A stretch of DNA of 17,762 bases from NCBI GenBank assembly GCA_025362415.1, contig JANYGM010000181.1, positions 1 to 17,762 of the forward strand. The letters run 5' to 3'. Each line of letters begins with the position of its first letter. The first letter of the stretch is position 1. The position numbers and the translations under genes are program-made. This document shows positions 14,490 to 17,762 of the stretch, in pieces. Origin of the DNA: a bacterium. GTDB taxonomy: Bacteria > Bacteroidota > Bacteroidia > Cytophagales > Thermonemataceae. The notes beneath the pieces were generated by a model, which was not told the DNA's origin, did no database searches, and saw nothing but the letters and a program-made list of their open reading frames with translations.

Positions 14490-15407
14490 ATGAAAAAATT
14501 ATTTCTTAGTATTCTAGTCGCATCTTCTTGTATGGCTGTTTCTTGTAATAAGACAACAGAAACAACGAAGGTTACAACAGATAGCACAAAAAAAGAAGTT
14601 AAATCAGAAACGACGACCAAGGGCAAATTATCTCCAGAAGTAATTAAAAATATTATTGAGTCTATTCCTAGTCCAGCAGAAATTTCTTTTCTTATCAAAG
14701 ATTCTGGCGTGAAATATGACCAATCAATGATGAACAGTGCAGATAATGTAGGAAACTACAGTACGGACTACAAAAAAGCACTTAATTTGGGTATTTATAG
14801 TACAGATTTGGGTTACGCAAATATTTACGAGCAATCACAAGATGCCATTACACTCGTTACGGCAGTACGTGATATGGCTGATGGACTTAATATAGTGAAG
14901 TTTTTTGATTTTGAAAATATTAGAAAACTAGCAGCAAGTGGTAGTGAAAATTTGGATAAATTGTTGGAAGAAACAACTATGAACTTGCAGAAGATGAATG
15001 ACCATTTGCAAGAAGAAGACCGTACAGATATGACTGTGCTTGTTTTGACTGGTGGTTGGATAGAGTCTTTGTATCTTACTTGTAAGGTAGCAAAAATTAA
15101 AACAAGTGAAGAACTTAACTCTCGTATTGCAGAGCAAAAAATTACATTAGACCAAATTATCTTGCTTGTAGAACACTATGAGGCATCTCCAAAAATGAAG
15201 ACTTTGAGGGAAGAACTTGTAGCACTTGACAAAATCTATGCTGGTATTGAGGTGAAAACTGTTCCTGGAGAGTCTAAAAAAGTAGAGAAAGGTGGAACAA
15301 TTACTATTGAACAAACAGGTACAACAGAAGTAAAAATGAAACCAGGTGATTTAGATGCTATCTTGGCACAAGTTACACTTATTCGTGATAACATCACCAA
15401 GAAATAA
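14490..15407 (+). CDS. Lipoprotein of duplicated module, copy 1 (A1), unknown function
   Basis: The 305-aa product has a signal peptide with hydrophobic residues 4-17 and Cys19 in AVSC as the likely lipidated residue (Cys14 in ASSC is an alternative). A Thr/Lys-rich linker (20-47) follows, then a mostly helical domain (about 50-240) and a low-complexity C-terminal part. The core contains PSPAEI (60-65), KYDQ (75-78), NLGIYSTDLGYANIY (99-113) and TGGWIE (187-192). About half the core residues are identical to the product at 16095-16985, including a 17-residue perfect block. I recall similar 'NLG-x-Y-x-x-D-L-x-Y-A' lipoproteins in Bacteroidota, but no function. It should be anchored in the outer membrane or facing the periplasm. 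A hairpin (15417-15456) lies between it and the next gene, which is probably co-transcribed. No consensus promoter was found upstream. Confidence 0.85.
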   Translation: MKKLFLSILVASSCMAVSCNKTTETTKVTTDSTKKEVKSETTTKGKLSPEVIKNIIESIPSPAEISFLIKDSGVKYDQSMMNSADNVGNYSTDYKKALNLGIYSTDLGYANIYEQSQDAITLVTAVRDMADGLNIVKFFDFENIRKLAASGSENLDKLLEETTMNLQKMNDHLQEEDRTDMTVLVLTGGWIESLYLTCKVAKIKTSEELNSRIAEQKITLDQIILLVEHYEASPKMKTLREELVALDKIYAGIEVKTVPGESKKVEKGGTITIEQTGTTEVKMKPGDLDAILAQVTLIRDNITKK

Positions 15408-15416
15408 GGAATAAAA

Positions 15417-15456
15417 AATGTATTATTAAAATCTAGCACGGTTTTAGTAATACATT
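15417..15456 (+). promoter_or_regulatory. Intergenic hairpin between A1 and B1
   Basis: Arms 15417-15431 and 15442-15456 pair over 15 positions with one T-G wobble and a 10-base loop. It follows the A1 stop by 9 bases. No T-run follows, so it is more likely an mRNA stabiliser/processing site or partial attenuator than a full terminator. The second module has a hairpin at the same place. Confidence 0.65.
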
Positions 15457-15520
15457 CAAAGTTAGGTCTAAACTCAACCTACATTTAAAATATTAACATA
15501 AATTTTATAATCTTAAAGCA

Positions 15521-15964
15521 ATGAAAAAAATAGGATATGTTTTCGCAATGATAGTAGCACTATTTGCAGTAACGAACAATGTTGTTGCACAATGTGATGT
15601 TACGAGCTACACTTCTAAATGTGTGGAAAAATTGAAGCCACAAAGCTACCGTTTTGTGAAAAGCTACAAAGTTGATTTTCAGAAAGGGAAAGTAAATGAC
15701 GTGGAATATTCGTATGTATTCAGTCGTGGAAGTACTTACTTGATTACACTTTCTAATGGAGATGCTAAAACTCAAGGTTTAAGATTCACTTTGCTTGACA
15801 CAGACAAAAAAGCGGTTGTATCAAGTTACATTGATGAAACTAAAACATTCAATTCTGCAGTGCAGCTTAAATGTCAGAGAACAGGCGTTTATTACCTAAG
15901 ATATAGCCACGACAAGACAAGCAACTATTGTGGTGCTAGCGTTATTGGTATGAAAAGACAATAA
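15521..15964 (+). CDS. Secreted cysteine-containing protein of duplicated module, copy 1 (B1), unknown function
   Basis: The 147-aa product has a Sec signal peptide (residues 1-24), with likely cleavage VVA|QC. The mature protein starts QCDVTSYTSKCVEKLKP and ends YCGASVIGMKRQ, with Cys at 25, 34, 118 and 137. The middle is beta-rich: YSYVFSRGSTYLITLS, FTLLDTDKKAVVSSY, then TGVYYLRYS. This strand order resembles pre-peptidase C-terminal (PPC)-type beta sandwiches, where a G-x-Y-Y-x-x-x strand closes the domain; this is an inference and may be wrong. A close paralogue is encoded at 17075-17509. It lies 113 bases behind the lipoprotein gene and is followed by a strong terminator at 16016-16051, so A1-B1 is likely one transcript. 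It is presumably periplasmic or exported further; no type IX sorting tail is visible. Confidence 0.82.
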   Translation: MKKIGYVFAMIVALFAVTNNVVAQCDVTSYTSKCVEKLKPQSYRFVKSYKVDFQKGKVNDVEYSYVFSRGSTYLITLSNGDAKTQGLRFTLLDTDKKAVVSSYIDETKTFNSAVQLKCQRTGVYYLRYSHDKTSNYCGASVIGMKRQ

Positions 15965-16015
15965 CATATCATTCAGTTAGTCATTGTTTGATTTGTCAGA
16001 TATTATAGAATCAAT

Positions 16016-16051
16016 CAAATAAAGCAGAAATAAAAATTTCTGCTTTATTTG
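16016..16051 (+). terminator. Intrinsic terminator after B1
   Basis: Perfect 16-bp stem (CAAATAAAGCAGAAAT with its complement) and a 4-base A loop. The right arm itself carries the TTTATTTGG tail. It is placed 51 bases after the B1 stop and 43 before the A2 start, separating the two modules. Confidence 0.8.
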
Positions 16052-16094
16052 GTTGTGCTTACTTTAAACATACTTAAACTATTCTACTTATTTT

Positions 16095-16985
16095 ATGATT
16101 TTTTCTATAAAAAAAATACTCGTTAGTTTCTCTCTTGTTTTTTTATTGTTCTCTTGCAAAGAAGAAGTAAAAGACAAACCCAAAGTTGAAGGCAACAAAG
16201 TGGTTGTGAAAATTGATTTTAAAGCATTAGAAGCCGTACCTAATCCTATTGAAATAGCTTCTTTGATGAAAGATATTGGTATTGCCTATGACCAAAATTA
16301 CATCAATCACGTTGATAATATTTCTAAATATGATACGGATTTTAAGAAAGCACTTAATTTAGGTATTTATAGTACAGATTTGGGATATGCTAATATTTAT
16401 GACCAAAGTCAAGAAAGTATTAACTGTATTACGGCTATCAGAGAACTTTCACAAGGACTAAAAATTGACTCTTATTTTGATTTTGATAATGTCAAAAAAG
16501 CCATAGACCAACGAGATAACCCACAAGAACTTTTGAAAGTTACCCTTACTAACCTTCAAAAAATCAATGAGGGATTAGACGAGGAAGACAGAGGAGATGT
16601 AACACTTTTTATTATTACTGGTGGTTGGATAGAAGCTTTGCACCTTAGTTGTACAGCAGCAAAGGCAAAGGGTAAAACAGAATTATTAGATAAAATTGCT
16701 GACCAAAAAATTGCCTTGAAGCAGCTAATTGACATTTTGGATAAAAATAAAGATAAAAATACACATCTTGCGCAACTAAGAACAGATTTGGACGAAATAG
16801 TAGCGGCTTATGCTCCCGTCAATGTTGAAAGTATAGAGAAAGATAAACCTGTAGCCACTAAACAAGTAGGTGATGAGGTAGTGGTTGACCAAAAAAATAT
16901 AGAAACAAAGGTAAATTTCACACCAGAAGACCTAAATAAAATTATTGCTGCAGTAGATAAAATGCGTGCAAAAATTATTGGATAA
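16095..16985 (+). CDS. Lipoprotein of duplicated module, copy 2 (A2), unknown function
   Basis: The 296-aa product has a clear lipoprotein signal: hydrophobic residues 8-19, then LFSC with Cys21. The residues after Cys are KEE, matching the K-(D/E)-(D/E) lipoprotein export signal described for Bacteroidota surface lipoproteins, so it may face outward; copy A1 (CNKTT) lacks this. The core aligns end to end with A1: PNPIEI (49-54), YDQ (65-67), ALNLGIYSTDLGYANIY (86-102), TGGWIE (175-180) and a conserved Cys186 (Cys198 in A1). The C-terminal region ends in a helix (FTPEDLNKIIAAVDKMRAK) as in A1. The gene starts 43 bases after the terminator of the first module and needs a promoter in that short gap, but no TAnnTTTG box is visible there. 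Function is unknown; the pairing with a type-B gene is the main clue. Confidence 0.85.
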   Translation: MIFSIKKILVSFSLVFLLFSCKEEVKDKPKVEGNKVVVKIDFKALEAVPNPIEIASLMKDIGIAYDQNYINHVDNISKYDTDFKKALNLGIYSTDLGYANIYDQSQESINCITAIRELSQGLKIDSYFDFDNVKKAIDQRDNPQELLKVTLTNLQKINEGLDEEDRGDVTLFIITGGWIEALHLSCTAAKAKGKTELLDKIADQKIALKQLIDILDKNKDKNTHLAQLRTDLDEIVAAYAPVNVESIEKDKPVATKQVGDEVVVDQKNIETKVNFTPEDLNKIIAAVDKMRAKIIG

Positions 16986-16997
16986 CTATAGTAACTG

Positions 16998-17034
16998 ACA
17001 ACAATAAGATACAAATAATATAACTTATTGTTGT
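16998..17034 (+). promoter_or_regulatory. Intergenic hairpin between A2 and B2
   Basis: Arms 16998-17008 (ACAACAATAAG) and 17024-17034 are perfect complements over 11 bp with a 15-base loop, starting 12 bases after the A2 stop. The sequence is unrelated to the hairpin at 15417-15456 but the position is the same. Confidence 0.6.
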
Positions 17035-17074
17035 TCAATTTTATCAAAAACTTATTAACATTCAATATTTTTTT

Positions 17075-17509
17075 ATGAAAAATTCTCTTAAAGCTGGAAA
17101 ATCAGTGCTTTTGATTATGTTTTTGTTCCTCACCTTTGGTGCTTATGCACAATGTGATGTAACTCAATATACTGATAAATGTGTTGAAAAACTAAAGCCC
17201 GCAGGCTTTAGGTATCTAAAAAGCTATAAAATAGATACACAAAATGGCAAAAAAGCAGTTGTAGATTATGCCTATGTACTTAGTGCTGGTATTACTTACA
17301 TTATTACACTTTCTTCTACTGACACAAAGGGTTTGTTTGTAAGATTGCTAGATTCACAGAAAAAAGAAATTGTAAGCAGTTATAACGGCTCGCAATTTTT
17401 CCCTGCGGTACAAATAAAAGCACAAAAAACAGGTATTTACTACTTCTCTTATGCTTTCAAAGATTCTAAAACACATTGCGGAGCAAGTGTGTTAGGACTT
17501 AAAAGATAA
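17075..17509 (+). CDS. Secreted cysteine-containing protein of duplicated module, copy 2 (B2), unknown function
   Basis: The 144-aa product has a signal peptide (hydrophobic 10-24) with likely cleavage AYA|QC. The mature start QCDVTQYTDKCVEKLKP and the end THCGASVLGLKR are nearly the same as in B1. Conserved Cys are 27, 36 and 135; the third Cys of B1 (Cys118 in VQLKCQRTG) is Ala here (VQIKAQKTG). With three Cys, one may be unpaired or pair with a partner. The beta-rich middle (VDYAYVLSAGITYIITLS, VRLLDSQKKEIVSSY, TGIYYFSYA) is conserved in pattern. It follows A2 by 89 bases with a hairpin between, and a strong terminator (17541-17579) follows 31 bases after the stop. Function is unknown. Confidence 0.82.
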   Translation: MKNSLKAGKSVLLIMFLFLTFGAYAQCDVTQYTDKCVEKLKPAGFRYLKSYKIDTQNGKKAVVDYAYVLSAGITYIITLSSTDTKGLFVRLLDSQKKEIVSSYNGSQFFPAVQIKAQKTGIYYFSYAFKDSKTHCGASVLGLKR

Positions 17510-17540
17510 GTCAGTAAATTAGTTTAAAAAGTTCAAAAAC

Positions 17541-17579
17541 AATAAAAAGCCTTTCCAAACTTTTGAAAGGCTTTTTATT
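17541..17579. terminator. Bidirectional intrinsic terminator after B2
   Basis: A perfect 15-bp stem, AATAAAAAGCCTTTC with GAAAGGCTTTTTATT, and a 9-base loop, followed by TTT on the plus strand; the A-run on the left gives a U-tail for minus-strand transcripts too. It closes the A2-B2 module and could also stop a convergent gene entering from the right. Confidence 0.88.
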
Positions 17580-17598
17580 TTAACCAAAAAGAATATAA

Positions 17599-17762
17599 TC
17601 ATTTGGTTATCAAAATTTTGTATTCATTGTTGCTGTAAAAGTTCCGTTGCAAATATATAAAAAACAATTTGGAATTTTCAGATAAATAACAGTTTAAGAA
17701 AATCATTGCAAAATGACCTATTCCCTCTAATAAATCCGAGTGATTTTTGGATAAATTTAGGT
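17599..17762 (-). other. Minus-strand open frames reaching the window edge, containing repeat copy 2 (possible mobile-element end)
   Basis: One minus-strand frame is open from the right edge to a TGA at 17599-17601 (about 53 codons; it includes LSENSKLFFI, as in the remnant at 6292-6438). A second frame is open from the edge to a TGA inside the repeat and reads GFIRGNRSFCNDFLKLLFI at its end; copy 1 gives LLKLLIT followed by a stop in the matching frame. I cannot decide which, if either, is real. The second option would make the repeat the 3' end plus outer end of an insertion-sequence-like element whose body lies beyond the window. No terminal inverted repeat can be tested from one end. Confidence 0.3.
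17629..17700. repeat. Dispersed repeat, copy 2 (72 bp)
   Basis: Direct-orientation match to 6381-6453, about 90 percent identical with a one-base deletion near 17651. It is preceded at once by TTGTATTCAT (17618-17627), the same ten bases that begin repeat copies A and C. Confidence 0.75.

Noticed and set aside
1..17762. CRISPR arrays, tRNA, rRNA, toxin-antitoxin or phage genes
   Set aside because: I looked for regularly spaced repeats, cloverleaf-like segments and typical protein motifs of these systems and found none; the repeats present are not regularly spaced.

Overview
The window is AT-rich (roughly one third G+C by eye) chromosomal DNA that looks like the phylum Bacteroidota, probably a cytophagalean. 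Three intergenic regions carry the Bacteroidota-type promoter (TTTG, 20-23 bases, TAnnTTTG). Starts lack clear Shine-Dalgarno sequences, and the protein families fit (Wzt with a C-terminal extension, FkbM, a paired Bacteroidota-style lipoprotein module). The genus cannot be fixed from the sequence alone.

Region 1 (1-6269, all minus strand) is a surface-polysaccharide operon. In transcription order it holds an ABC-exporter ATPase with a Wzt-like C-terminal domain, a probable GT-B-type transferase, an FkbM methyltransferase, a DxD glycosyltransferase, a GT2-like glycosyltransferase, a class I (CmcI-like) methyltransferase, and the start of a membrane acyltransferase that runs off the left edge. 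Gaps are 55 bases or less, and two junctions are 4-base ATGA overlaps. The membrane partner of the ATPase (Wzm) is not in the window.

Region 2 (6270-11516) is mostly housekeeping: a PfkB-family sugar kinase, cytochrome c oxidase subunit III and glutamine-dependent NAD+ synthetase (all minus), then divergently a methylenetetrahydrofolate reductase (plus). The intergenic DNA is rich in structure: a degraded repeat with a broken reading frame (6292-6453), a 19-bp inverted repeat (7484-7547) and a perfect 31-bp hairpin (8289-8353) whose edge supplies the -33 box of the next promoter.

Region 3 (11517-14288) has two adjacent small coiled-coil genes of unknown function, bracketed by a nearly perfect 39/40-base inverted repeat, then a ComF-type phosphoribosyltransferase gene and, on the opposite strand, a DinB-fold protein. 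A third diverged copy of the same repeat lies just behind the DinB gene.

Region 4 (14490-17509, plus strand) is the most unusual part: a tandem duplication of a two-gene module, [about 300-aa lipoprotein + about 145-aa secreted cysteine-containing protein] x 2. Each module has a hairpin between its two genes and a strong terminator after the second. I recognise no named function. This is the best candidate for an undescribed system. The right edge holds a second copy of the repeat seen at 6381-6453, and minus-strand frames stay open to the window end.
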